Positions 50,837 to 59,111 of a stretch of DNA of 64,000 nt are shown in pieces. Each line of letters starts with the position of its first letter. Within the stretch, counting starts at the first letter, position 1. The DNA is from Lawsonibacter hominis (lineage in GTDB: Bacteria > Bacillota > Clostridia > Oscillospirales > Oscillospiraceae). The position numbers were made by a program, and so were the translations under genes. The DNA lies in NCBI RefSeq assembly GCF_014287895.1, contig NZ_JACOPP010000016.1:1-64000 (forward strand), in the 5' to 3' direction. A model generated the notes under the pieces. It was not told where the DNA came from, ran no database searches, and saw only the letters and a list, made by a program, of their open reading frames with translations.

Positions 50837-52111
50837 ATGAGTAACAAAGTAACACTCGACAAAAACTCCGTCAGAAAGAACTATGCTTTTCTGGCGCTGA
50901 TGTTGGGCGGCATGGTCTTGGGCTGTATCGTGGGCTGGTTTGCTCCCGACTTCGGCCATACGATTAAGCCCTTGGGTACTGTGTTCATCAACATGATGTT
51001 CTGCGTGGTGGTACCCCTGGTGTTTGCCTCGATCGCCGGATCTATCGCTAACATGAGGAGCCGTGGCCGCGCGGGGAAGATCATGGGCACCACCGTGGCC
51101 ACCTTTATCGTTACCGGCGCGATCGCCGCCGTCATCATGTTTGTGCTGATGAAGATATTTCCCCCGGTCCTGGAGCCTTGGCAGAACATGACCTCTGAGC
51201 AAATTGGCGAGTACGCCTCTATTTCCGACATGCTCGTGAACTTCTTCACGGCTTCCGACTTCGTAGGTCTGCTGAGCCGCAAGGCCATGCTGCCCCTGAT
51301 TGTATTCTCCATCCTGTTCGGCTTCGCCACGAACATGGCTGGCGGCCCCGACAGCCTGGTAGGCCAGTGGCTGTCGTCCCTGTCCGATGTTATGATGAAA
51401 TTCATCAACATCATCACCAAGTACGCCCCCATCGCCTTCTTTGCCATTTTCGCCGATCTGGTCGCTACCTATGGCTCCTCCGTTACCACCGCTTATGGAC
51501 GCGCCATGGCGGTATACTATCCGCTGTGCTTCATCTACATCTTCACGGCCTTCCCCCTGTTCGCCTGGTTCGGCGGCGGCAGGCACGGCATCAAGACCAT
51601 GTTCCAGCACATCGCCCGGCCCGCCATCGTCTCCCTGGGCACCTGCTCCTCCGTGGCTACCATCCCCACCAACGTGGAGGAAGCCCGCGATACCGGTATC
51701 GACGAGGATGTCGCCAACATGGTCTGCCCCCTGGGCGCTACCATGCACATGGACGGCTCCTGCTTCTCCTGTGTGCTGAAGATCGCCTTCGTGCTGGGGG
51801 CGCTGGGTCAGCCCTTTCACTGGAGCATGCTGCCCTTGGTCGTGGGCGTTGCGGTCTTGTCCTCCGTGGGCATGTCCGGCGTGCCCGGCGGCGGCTACAT
51901 TGGCGAATACATCATCGCCTCTATTTTCTTCCCCGCTCAGATCGATGTGGCCTTCCCCATCCTGGTGGCCATCGGCAATCTGGTCGATCCTCCCGCCACG
52001 ATGATCAACTCCGCTGGCGACTATGTCGTCTGCTACATCGTCTCCCGCTTTAATGATGGAAAGGACTGGCTGGACAGGGCCATCGCTAAGAAGACCTCTG
52101 CTGGCAAGTAA
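50837..52111 (+). CDS. dicarboxylate/amino acid:cation symporter (DAACS family)
   Basis: 424 residues with about eight membrane helices and two re-entrant hairpins typical of the GltP/DctA/SstT family. Signature regions: CSSVATIPTNVEEAR (about 272-286, the serine-rich hairpin), PLGATMHMDGSC (about 298-309) and GVPGGGYIGEY. It imports a small amino or dicarboxylic acid with sodium or protons. Within this operon diaminopimelate or a related amino acid is a reasonable substrate guess, not provable from sequence. Confidence 0.9.
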   Translation: MSNKVTLDKNSVRKNYAFLALMLGGMVLGCIVGWFAPDFGHTIKPLGTVFINMMFCVVVPLVFASIAGSIANMRSRGRAGKIMGTTVATFIVTGAIAAVIMFVLMKIFPPVLEPWQNMTSEQIGEYASISDMLVNFFTASDFVGLLSRKAMLPLIVFSILFGFATNMAGGPDSLVGQWLSSLSDVMMKFINIITKYAPIAFFAIFADLVATYGSSVTTAYGRAMAVYYPLCFIYIFTAFPLFAWFGGGRHGIKTMFQHIARPAIVSLGTCSSVATIPTNVEEARDTGIDEDVANMVCPLGATMHMDGSCFSCVLKIAFVLGALGQPFHWSMLPLVVGVAVLSSVGMSGVPGGGYIGEYIIASIFFPAQIDVAFPILVAIGNLVDPPATMINSAGDYVVCYIVSRFNDGKDWLDRAIAKKTSAGK

Positions 52112-52233
52112 CGCTGATATTCTTGCTTCCTCCCTCTCCCCAGTGAGAGCGGGGCGCGGGGCCGCAGCGCGCCGCGCCCCGGCTCCCCTCACCCCACACT
52201 ATGGAATGGAACCGAAAGAAAAGGAAGAACCAT

Positions 52234-53535
52234 ATGATCTGTGATAATATTACCGTTTCCGAAAATGGACGCCTGCTTTTTGCCGGGCAGGACACGGTGG
52301 AGCTGGCCCGGCAGTACGGCACCCCCCTGTACCTGATGGACGAGGACAAGATCCGTGAGAACTGCCGGGTCTACGCCGCCGCGTTCCAAAAGCATTTCGG
52401 CGACCGCGCCCGTCCCCTGTACGCCAGCAAGGCAAATTCCTTCAAGCGCATCTACGAGATCATGAAGGAAGAACAGATGGGCATCGACGTGGTGTCCTCC
52501 GGCGAGATCTACACCGCCCTTCAGGCGGGCTACGACCTCAGCCGCGCCTACTTTCACAGCAACAACAAGACCGATGAGGACATCCGCTACAGCATGGAAA
52601 ACGGCATCGGTTATTTCGTGGCCGACAATGTGGAGGAGATCCGCGCCATCGAAGCCGAGGCGGCCCGCCGGGGCGTTCGGCAAAAGGTGCTGCTGCGTCT
52701 GACTCCGGGGATTGATCCCCACACCTACGAGGCCATCGCCACCGGCAAGGTGGACTCCAAATTCGGCAGCGCCATCGAGACCGGCCAGGCGGAAGAGATC
52801 ACCGCCTTTACGCTGCAGCAGCCCCATGTGGAGCTGGTGGGCTTCCACTGCCATGTGGGCTCCCAGGTGTTTGCCGAGGACGTGTTTGAGCGCGCCGCCG
52901 TCATCATGCTGGAATTCGTGGCCGCCATGAAGAACAAGTACGGCTACATGGCCCAGCAGCTGGATCTGGGCGGCGGCTACGGCGTACGCTATGTGGAATC
53001 CGACCCCGATCTGGATGTGGACACCAAGGTGGGCGAGGTGGCCGCCGCCATCCGGCAGGCCTGCGCCCGGCTGGAGATCGACCTGCCGGAGATCCATATG
53101 GAGCCCGGCCGCAGCATCGTGGGCGCGGCGGGCATGACCCTGTACACCGCGGGAACCGTCAAAAAGATCCCTGGGTACAAGAACTACGTGTCGGTCGACG
53201 GCGGCATGCCCGACAACCCCCGCTTCGCCCTGTACGGAGCCAGCTACACCTGCCTGCTGGCCAACAAGATGAACGAGCCGGCCGGCTTTGAATGCTCGGT
53301 GGTGGGCCGCTGCTGCGAGAGCGGCGATATCATCCAGGAGCACGTGATGCTGCCCGCCAGCGTGGGCCGGGGAGATATCGTGGCCGTGTGTACCACCGGC
53401 GCCTACAACTACTCCATGGCCTCCAACTATAACCGCCTGCCCCGTCCGCCCATTGTCATGCTCCGGGGCGGCGGCGAGCACTATGTGGCGGTACGCCGGG
53501 AGTCCCTGGAAGACCTGTGTCGAAACGATCGATAG
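52234..53535 (+). CDS. lysA: diaminopimelate decarboxylase-family protein
   Basis: 433 residues of the PLP-dependent fold III decarboxylase family. The PLP lysine is in LYASKANSFKRIY (about 61-73), with HCHVGSQV (about 205-212), LDLGGGYGVRY, EPGRSIVGAAG and CCESGDIIQE contributing active-site residues. LysA makes lysine and CO2 from meso-diaminopimelate. Length is slightly above average. AAAGGAAG precedes the ATG at 52234. Related decarboxylases for other amino acids share these motifs, so DAP specificity is supported mostly by the dapF neighbour. Confidence 0.88.
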   Translation: MICDNITVSENGRLLFAGQDTVELARQYGTPLYLMDEDKIRENCRVYAAAFQKHFGDRARPLYASKANSFKRIYEIMKEEQMGIDVVSSGEIYTALQAGYDLSRAYFHSNNKTDEDIRYSMENGIGYFVADNVEEIRAIEAEAARRGVRQKVLLRLTPGIDPHTYEAIATGKVDSKFGSAIETGQAEEITAFTLQQPHVELVGFHCHVGSQVFAEDVFERAAVIMLEFVAAMKNKYGYMAQQLDLGGGYGVRYVESDPDLDVDTKVGEVAAAIRQACARLEIDLPEIHMEPGRSIVGAAGMTLYTAGTVKKIPGYKNYVSVDGGMPDNPRFALYGASYTCLLANKMNEPAGFECSVVGRCCESGDIIQEHVMLPASVGRGDIVAVCTTGAYNYSMASNYNRLPRPPIVMLRGGGEHYVAVRRESLEDLCRNDR

Positions 53536-53557
53536 CATTCCGCCCGAAACCCGTAAA

Positions 53558-53587
53558 ACGCGCCCGCCGGAGATCCGGCGGGCGCGT
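53558..53587. terminator. hairpin between lysA and the convergent C-S lyase gene
   Basis: ACGCGCCCGCCGG (53558-53570) pairs with 53575-53587 around AGAT. No T run, but it lies between two convergent genes. Confidence 0.6.
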
Positions 53588-53676
53588 CAGTTTGTCGAAA
53601 AGCCCCTCAGAGGTTCGCCGCCGCAGCGGAAAAACCGGAACCGTGTTTCCGCCCGCGGCAGGCGCGTGCGCGCTCC

Positions 53677-54846
53677 TTACAAAGCGTTCACGGCCGCCTC
53701 CAGCTGGGTCATGGCCTGTTTCAGCACGCTTCTGGGACAGGCGGCGTTGAGCCGCATGAAGCCGTTCAGGCTCCGGCCGAAGCTGCTGCCGTCGTTGAGC
53801 CCCAGGCCGGCCTTATGGATCATAAAGTCATGCAGCTCCCCATTGCTCAGGCCCAGCGCCCGGCAGTCCAGCCACATGAGGTAGGTGGCGTCGGGAGCCC
53901 AGGTTTTGATTTTCGGAATGCGCCGGGCGCAAAAGCCGGCTACAAAGTCCAGGTTGGCGCTCAGATAGGGGAGCAGCTGCTCCAGCCACTCCTCGCCGCC
54001 GGTGAAGGCGGCTTCCATGGCGGTGAGGGAGAAGGCGTTGTTGCGGTGGATGTCCATGTTCTGCCAGTAGCGGTCAAACACCTGCTTCATGTGGGCGTTG
54101 GGGAAGACCACGGTGCTGGCCTGAAGTCCGGCCAGATTGAAGGTCTTGGTGCCCGAAATGCCGGTGACCGCGAACCGGGCGATCTCCGGGGACAGGGCGG
54201 CCACGGGGGTGTGCCGTTTGCCGTGGAAGACCAGGTCGGAGTGAATTTCGTCGGAGAACAGCACCACATGGTGCTTCATGCACAGCCGGGCCATGCGCTC
54301 CAGCTCCTCGGGGGTCCAGACGATGCCCAGCGGGTTGTGGGGGCTGCACAGGAGAAACAGGTCGGACTGCTCCAGCTTGGCCTCAAAGTCCGCCCAATCC
54401 ACACACCAGCGCCCGGCCCGCTCGGCAAAGGGGCTCTCCACCACCCGGCGGCCCCAGGCCTCGGTCATGTCATAGAACTCGGAGTAAACCGGGGTCTGGA
54501 TCAATACGCTGCCGCCCTCGGGGGTGAAGAGCTTTACCATGGCGCTGATGGACTGCACCACGCCCGGGCTGAAGCTCATGAGGTCCGGGTCGATGTCCCA
54601 GCCGTGGCGGCGCTTCTGCCAGCTGCGGATGGCCTCAAAATAGCTGTCCGGGCGGGCAGTGTAGCCCCAGATGCCCTCCTGGGCCCGGGCGGACAGGGCG
54701 TCGATGATGGGTTGAGCGGTCTTGAAGTCCATGTCCGCAATCCACAGGGGGATCACATCGGCGGTGCCAAATTTTTTGGCCCGTTCATCGTACTTGGCGG
54801 CGTGGTTTTGGGAGCGGTCTACGATTTGGTCGAAATCATACTGCAT
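53677..54846 (-). CDS. MalY/PatB family C-S lyase (aminotransferase class I/II)
   Basis: 389-residue PLP enzyme. N-terminus VIPLWIADMDF is the MalY/PatB signature; the family also shows SPGVVQSISAM, LCSPHNPLG and the PLP lysine in GISGTKTFNLAG. The C-terminus ends LEAAVNAL. These enzymes cleave C-S bonds of cystathionine or related amino acids. It is the only minus-strand gene on element 2 and lies between lysA and the right junction, so it is transcribed separately. ATG 54846 is chosen by the conserved start MQYDFDQIVDR. Confidence 0.9.
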   Translation of the reverse strand: MQYDFDQIVDRSQNHAAKYDERAKKFGTADVIPLWIADMDFKTAQPIIDALSARAQEGIWGYTARPDSYFEAIRSWQKRRHGWDIDPDLMSFSPGVVQSISAMVKLFTPEGGSVLIQTPVYSEFYDMTEAWGRRVVESPFAERAGRWCVDWADFEAKLEQSDLFLLCSPHNPLGIVWTPEELERMARLCMKHHVVLFSDEIHSDLVFHGKRHTPVAALSPEIARFAVTGISGTKTFNLAGLQASTVVFPNAHMKQVFDRYWQNMDIHRNNAFSLTAMEAAFTGGEEWLEQLLPYLSANLDFVAGFCARRIPKIKTWAPDATYLMWLDCRALGLSNGELHDFMIHKAGLGLNDGSSFGRSLNGFMRLNAACPRSVLKQAMTQLEAAVNAL

Positions 54847-55014
54847 GGTGGGTCCATCCTTTCTGTTTGTGTTCTGGTATGCCATCCGGCGGAACACGGC
54901 CGCCCCTGGAACAAGGTACGGACGGAAGCGCCGGGGACTGCTGAAAATAGGTGCAAAAACTGTGCCAGCTTTTGCAGGCGGCTGAGGTCCCGAGGGGATG
55001 CCGGGCCGGACGGC

Positions 55015-55060
55015 CTGTTTTGTGTCCGGCCGGCAATGCGGTGCCCACCGCAGAGGGGGC
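55015..55060. other. right attachment junction of element 2 (attR)
   Basis: Element sequence with GTGTCC at 55022-55027 leads to the 16-bp repeat GCGGTGCCCACCGCAG (55038-55053), then to dpaA sequence GAGGGGGCCATCCAG. Base just before the repeat differs from the left copy (AAT instead of AAC), a silent Asn codon. Confidence 0.88.
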
Positions 55061-55523
55061 CATCCAGATCGCCATGGAGGAGCTGCCCATCACCATCCAC
55101 GGCGCACGGGCGCTGGTCATCGGCTATGGACGGCTGGGGCGGGCGCTCTCCCAGCGGCTGGCGGGGCTGGGGGCCAAGGTCAGCGTGGCGGCGCGCAAGT
55201 TTGCCGACCTGGCCTGGGCGGAGAGCTGCGGCTACGGCATCGAGCACACCGGACAGCTGGAAGGCTGGCTGTGCTGCTACGACTTGGTGGTCAACACCGT
55301 GCCCGCCCGCATCCTGAGCGAGGAAGACCTGGAGGACCTGCGCCCGGGCTGCCTGGTCATCGACCTGGCCTCCAAGCCCGGCGGCGTGGACCTGGAGGCG
55401 GCGGCGCGCCTGGGAGTGAAGGTGATATGGGCGCTCTCGCTGCCCGGAAAGGTGGCCCCCGTGACGGCGGGCAAGAGCATCAAGATCACGATCTACAACA
55501 TCCTTCACGAGTTGGGAGTGTGA
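55038..55523 (+). pseudogene. dpaA: C-terminal half of dipicolinate synthase A
   Basis: This half starts without its own ATG inside the att repeat and encodes AVPTAEGAIQIAMEELPITIHG, then the NAD-binding motif VIGYGRLGRALSQRLAG. It continues with CYDLVVNTVPARILSEEDL, IDLASKPGGVD and LPGKVAPVTAG, to a TGA at 55523. All are DpaA signatures found in SpoVFA. The reading frame is intact. The frame is also open upstream into the element, but those residues are not DpaA. dpaB follows two bases later. If read alone it could not bind its missing N-terminal part, so it needs excision of element 2 to be useful. Confidence 0.92.
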
Positions 55524-55525
55524 AC

Positions 55526-56110
55526 ATGGAACAAATACGCGTGGGGTTCGCTTTCTGCGGCTCCTTTTGTACTTACGGCCAGGCCATGAGCGCGCTGGAG
55601 CAGGTCAAGGCCCGCTTCGGAGACGTGACGCCCATCGTCTCCGAGGCCAGCGCGGCCCTGGACACCCGCTTCGGCGCGGCCCACGATCATATGCGGGAGA
55701 TGGAGCGCATCTGCGACCGGCGGGTGATCGACTCGATCCCGAAGGCGGAGCCCATCGGGCCCAAGCATCTGCTGGATGTGCTGCTGGTGTGTCCCTGCAC
55801 GGGCAACACCCTGGCCAAGCTGGCCTGCGGGATCACCGACACCACGGTGACCATGGCGGCAAAGGCCCATCTGCGCAACGGCGCGCCGCTGGTGCTGGCC
55901 ATTTCCACCAACGACGCCCTGGCGGCCAGCGCCAAACATATCGGCGCGCTGATGGACAAAAAGAACGTCTATTTCGTCCCCTTCCGGCAGGATGATCCGG
56001 TGGGGAAACCAACCTCTCTGGCGGCGGATTTCTCCCGGGTGAACGCCGCCATCGAGGCGGCCCTCCAGGGCCGTCAGCTCCAGCCGGTGGTGCTGGGGCC
56101 GGATCAGTAG
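55526..56110 (+). CDS. dpaB: dipicolinate synthase subunit B
   Basis: 194-residue flavoprotein-like subunit (SpoVFB). RVGFAFCGSFCTYGQAM at the start, then PCTGNTLAKLACGITDTTVTMAAKAHLRN (about 91-119) and ISTNDALAASAKHIG are diagnostic. With DpaA it makes dipicolinate, the calcium chelator of the spore core. It starts two bases after the dpaA stop, so in the integrated state it is cut off from the dpaA promoter by element 2. Expression would depend on promoters in the element or on excision. Intact. Confidence 0.95.
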   Translation: MEQIRVGFAFCGSFCTYGQAMSALEQVKARFGDVTPIVSEASAALDTRFGAAHDHMREMERICDRRVIDSIPKAEPIGPKHLLDVLLVCPCTGNTLAKLACGITDTTVTMAAKAHLRNGAPLVLAISTNDALAASAKHIGALMDKKNVYFVPFRQDDPVGKPTSLAADFSRVNAAIEAALQGRQLQPVVLGPDQ

Positions 56111-56165
56111 CGATACCTGCAGCGCCGGGAAAGGAAATGGCCGGGCGGCCCGGGCCAAAGCGGAA

Positions 56166-56213
56166 AAGCAGGCGCCCCGTTCCCTGCCGCGGCAGGGAAC
56201 GGGGCGCCTGCTT
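56166..56213. terminator. 48-bp perfect palindrome terminator between convergent genes
   Basis: A 24-bp arm on each side of CCGCGG, starting AAGCAGGCGCCCCG. It lies between dpaB and the convergent nucleotidyltransferase gene and probably ends both transcripts. Confidence 0.8.
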
Positions 56214-56229
56214 ACCGTCAATCGGAGGC

Positions 56230-57159
56230 TCAGACGGTTGCCCACAAGTCGTCGGGATAGAGCCCGGCAGCGGTTTTTTCCGCGATGGCGGCCACCACCG
56301 CCGGTTTGTCCTCCCGATACGTGACGCCGTACCATTTCTCGGCGCTGCGCAGTACCTTGACCCGGGCCTTGCCGGCGTCGATGAGCTGGCTGACGACGCT
56401 GGGAAGAAAATACTCGCTTTTGAGCGGGTCTTCCGCCAGGGCCCGGTCCAGAAAAGCGGGGAAGCGCCGCTGTGCTTCGGAAAGAAAGCTGTTGGTGAAG
56501 CCCCACAGGTTCATCGAGACGATGGTGCCGCCGCTCAGACGGGTCCAGGTCTGTCCGCCGTCTTCCGTAAAGCGGGCGTCCGCGCCCTCCGGCTCGATGT
56601 GGGTGTGTTCCACCACCTGTTCCAGATAGTGCCCGGCATCCTCGCGGCAGACGCCGCGGGCCACATGGCCGTGCTCGGTCACGGTATTGCCCAGAAGGTA
56701 GCCCACCATGGCGTATTCATAGCAGCCGGGCCGGTCCGTGTGGCGGGAGAGATAATCGTATATGGTACGAAAGGCCTCCGGGCCGTAGTAATCGTCGGAA
56801 TTGATGACGGCAAAGGGGCCGTCCACCAGGCCCCGGGCGGCCAGCACGGCATGGCAGGTGCCCCAGGGTTTTACACGGCCGGCGGGAACGGCGTAGCCCT
56901 CCGGCAGGTCGCTCAGCTCCTGATACGCGTATTGTACGTCGATGACCCGGGACAGACGCGCTCCGATGGCGGATCGGAAGTGATCCTCGAGTTCGCGCTT
57001 GATGACGAAGACTACCCGCTTGAAACCGGCGCGCAGGGCGTCGTAGATGGAATAGTCGATGATCAGCTGGCCGTGGTTTCCCACGGGGTCGATCTGCTTG
57101 AGGCCGCCGTACCGGCTGCCCATACCGGCGGCCATAACGACCAGAACAGGTTTGGTCAT
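56230..57159 (-). CDS. sugar nucleotidyltransferase-like protein
   Basis: 309 residues with the nucleotidyltransferase fold. VVMAAGMGSRYGGLKQIDPVG (about 7-27) is the nucleotide-binding loop, followed by NSDDYYG with metal-binding aspartates (about 119-125) and SMNLWGF. The C-terminal part has EKWYGVTYREDKP. It resembles NTP-transferase proteins often found beside cell-wall genes; the sugar phosphate substrate is unknown. ATG 57159 is preferred over one nine bases upstream. Confidence 0.85.
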   Translation of the reverse strand: MTKPVLVVMAAGMGSRYGGLKQIDPVGNHGQLIIDYSIYDALRAGFKRVVFVIKRELEDHFRSAIGARLSRVIDVQYAYQELSDLPEGYAVPAGRVKPWGTCHAVLAARGLVDGPFAVINSDDYYGPEAFRTIYDYLSRHTDRPGCYEYAMVGYLLGNTVTEHGHVARGVCREDAGHYLEQVVEHTHIEPEGADARFTEDGGQTWTRLSGGTIVSMNLWGFTNSFLSEAQRRFPAFLDRALAEDPLKSEYFLPSVVSQLIDAGKARVKVLRSAEKWYGVTYREDKPAVVAAIAEKTAAGLYPDDLWATV

Positions 57160-57325
57160 GGAGCACACTCCTCCGTAAATTGAAATAAAGGCATTAGGAA
57201 GCTGGACCCGCGCCCGCAGGCACGGCGGGCGCGGAGGAAGCGGACGTCTTTGTAAGGCTAAGCGGCGGCCGTCCCGGCAGACAGTATTATAATTGCAAAT
57301 GGGAAAATGTGCAACCGGGAGATCG

Positions 57326-57365
57326 AACCGCCCCGCCGGCCGCTGCGGCAGCCGGCGGGGCGGTT
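57326..57365. terminator. GC-rich terminator of putP
   Basis: AACCGCCCCGCCGGC (57326-57340) pairs perfectly with 57351-57365 around a 10-base loop, two bases after the putP stop. On the minus strand the stem ends in GGTT. Confidence 0.7.
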
Positions 57366-57366
57366 G

Positions 57367-58908
57367 TCACTTCGTGTGCCTGACCTGCTCGAAGGTCCCG
57401 CAGATCTCCGCAGAAGGGGGCGGGGTGAGCAGGGACACGGCCACGATGGCCACGCAGGCCACCAGAAAGGCGGGCAGCAGTTCATAGAGGTCCCACGCGC
57501 CGCCGAGGGGACGGATCAGGTACTTCCAGAGAAACACCATCCCTCCGCCCGCCACCATGCCGGCCAGCGCGCCCCACTGGTTGCTGCGCTTCCAGAACAG
57601 GGCAAAGAGCACCACCGGGCCGAAGGCGGCCCCGAAGCCCGCCCATGCGAAGGAGACGATGGTAAATACCGAGCTGTTGGGGTCCCAGGCCAGCGCCACG
57701 CTGACCACGGCAATGGCAATGACCGTGACGCGGGCGGCCAGCATGGCGGCCTTGGCGCTCAGCCGGATGTGCAGGACGTCCTGCAGCAGATTCTGGGATA
57801 CGCTGGAGGCGGCGGTGAGCAGCTGAGAGTCGGCGGTAGACATGGTGCAGGCCAGGATGCCCGCCAGCACCACGCCGGCCAGCAGGGCAAAGAGCACGCC
57901 GTTCCGGCTGAGCAGGTCGGCCAGGCGGATGACCACCGTCTCCGACTCGGCGCTGGAGGCGAACTGGGGGATCTTGCCCGCCCTGGAGACGCCGTAGCCG
58001 ATGATGCCGATGAGGATGGCCACGAACATGGAGATGACCACCCAGATCGAGGCAATGCGGCGGGACAGACGCAGCTTGCCCTCATCCTGAATGGCCATAA
58101 AGCGCAGCAGGATATGGGGCATGCCGAAGTAACCCAGGCCCCAGGCCAGGGTGGAGAGGATGGACAGGCCGCCATAGGGGACGGCGGCGCCGGAGGCTGC
58201 GTCGTGGCTCTGCGTCATGCTCAGGTAGCCGCTGAGACCGGCGGCGTGATCCAGTACGGCCTCCCACCCGCCTGCCTGTTGGATGCCGAAGAAGACGATG
58301 ACCACCAGGGCGATGGACATGACGATGCTCTGGATGAGATCGGTGGTGGACACCGCCAGAAAACCGCCCAGCACGGTATAACCGATGATGACGATGGCGC
58401 CCACGATCATAGCGGTGTGATAATCCACGCCGAACAGGCTGTTGAACAGGGTGCCCACCGCCTTGAAGCCGGAGGCGGTGTAGGGAATGAAGAAAATAAG
58501 GATGAGAATGGCGGCGATGCAGGTGAGCACGTGGCGCTCGTCCCGGTAACGCAGGGAAAAGAAGCTGGGGATGGTGATGGCGCCCAGCTGGGTGGAATAG
58601 CGGCGCAGCCGCTTTGCCACGATGAGCCAGTTCAGATAGGTGCCCACGGCCAGGCCGATGGCAGTCCAGCCTGCGTCGGCAATGCCGCACAGGTAGGCCA
58701 CGCCGGGCAGGCCCATGAGCAGCCAGCTGCTCATGTCCGAAGCCTCCGCGCTCATGGCGGTGACGATGGGCCCCAGCTTCCGCCCGCCCAGGTAGAACTC
58801 GTCGGAAGACGAGCCGCCGCCCTTACGGCTGAAGTAAAAGCCCACATAGACCATCCCCAAAAGGTAGATGACGATGGCTGCGATGATGCAGAATTGTTCC
58901 GTGGTCAT
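57367..58908 (-). CDS. putP: sodium/proline symporter
   Basis: 513-residue sodium:solute symporter with about 13 membrane helices. PutP signatures: SRKGGGSSSDEFYLGGRKLGP at the start, MSAEASDMSSWLLMGLPG (sodium and proline site), GLGYFGMPHILLRFMA and STADSQLLTAASSVSQNL. Imports proline with sodium. ATG 58908 with GGGAGGG upstream; the open frame extends to 58992 but lacks PutP sequence. Preceded by a palindromic operator and followed by a GC-rich hairpin. Likely repressed by the neighbouring TetR-type regulator. Confidence 0.92.
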   Translation of the reverse strand: MTTEQFCIIAAIVIYLLGMVYVGFYFSRKGGGSSSDEFYLGGRKLGPIVTAMSAEASDMSSWLLMGLPGVAYLCGIADAGWTAIGLAVGTYLNWLIVAKRLRRYSTQLGAITIPSFFSLRYRDERHVLTCIAAILILIFFIPYTASGFKAVGTLFNSLFGVDYHTAMIVGAIVIIGYTVLGGFLAVSTTDLIQSIVMSIALVVIVFFGIQQAGGWEAVLDHAAGLSGYLSMTQSHDAASGAAVPYGGLSILSTLAWGLGYFGMPHILLRFMAIQDEGKLRLSRRIASIWVVISMFVAILIGIIGYGVSRAGKIPQFASSAESETVVIRLADLLSRNGVLFALLAGVVLAGILACTMSTADSQLLTAASSVSQNLLQDVLHIRLSAKAAMLAARVTVIAIAVVSVALAWDPNSSVFTIVSFAWAGFGAAFGPVVLFALFWKRSNQWGALAGMVAGGGMVFLWKYLIRPLGGAWDLYELLPAFLVACVAIVAVSLLTPPPSAEICGTFEQVRHTK

Positions 58909-58987
58909 TGCTTTCCCTCCCAAAAGTACCGTTTCCGCCCGCCTGCGGCACACACCGCGCAGAGCCGGGCGAAACAAGAATGGGGTT

Positions 58988-59016
58988 ATCATACCACGGC
59001 AAAAAATAGACTACAA
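58988..59016 (-). promoter_or_regulatory. SigA-type promoter for putP
   Basis: Minus strand: TTGTAG (59016-59011), 17-bp spacer, TATGAT (58993-58988). An extra half-site TAGACTACA (59007-59015) overlaps the -35 box. Confidence 0.6.
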
Positions 59017-59023
59017 TACAGAA

Positions 59024-59051
59024 TAGGGTATAGACTACAGTCTATACCCTA
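59024..59051. promoter_or_regulatory. 28-bp palindromic operator upstream of putP
   Basis: TAGGGTATAGACT-AC-AGTCTATACCCTA is a perfect 13-bp inverted repeat with a 2-base centre, directly upstream of the putP -35 box. Size and symmetry suit a TetR-type dimer; the candidate regulator is encoded next door. Confidence 0.75.
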
Positions 59052-59111
59052 CATAATAAAAATACGGTTTTTATTGAAAGATCAAGGAAAAGCAGACAGA
59101 CGAAAAAGAGA

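Larger units (their letters stand above)
45130..55037. mobile_element. element 2: 9.9-kb integrated element inside dpaA
   Basis: Bounded by the two halves of dpaA in frame and by a 16-bp direct repeat, with a serine recombinase gene 80 bases inside the left junction. Cargo: sigma-54 activator, a -24/-12 promoter, dapF, an L,D-transpeptidase-like protein, a DAACS symporter, lysA and a minus-strand MalY/PatB C-S lyase. No phage structural, replication or conjugation genes. The layout (recombinase plus interrupted mother-cell gene) resembles skin in sigK and vfbin in spoVFB. Removal would restore dpaA-dpaB exactly. Confidence 0.9.

Noticed and set aside
45130..55053. The 16-bp repeat as part of a CRISPR array or transposon terminal repeats
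   Set aside because: Only two direct copies 9.9 kb apart, both within dpaA coding sequence; they are att sites.
54951..55523. DpaA C-half as an intact 190-residue gene starting at an ATG in element 2
   Set aside because: The first ~29 residues do not resemble DpaA and there is no good ribosome site; the N-terminal domain needed for function is at 44743.
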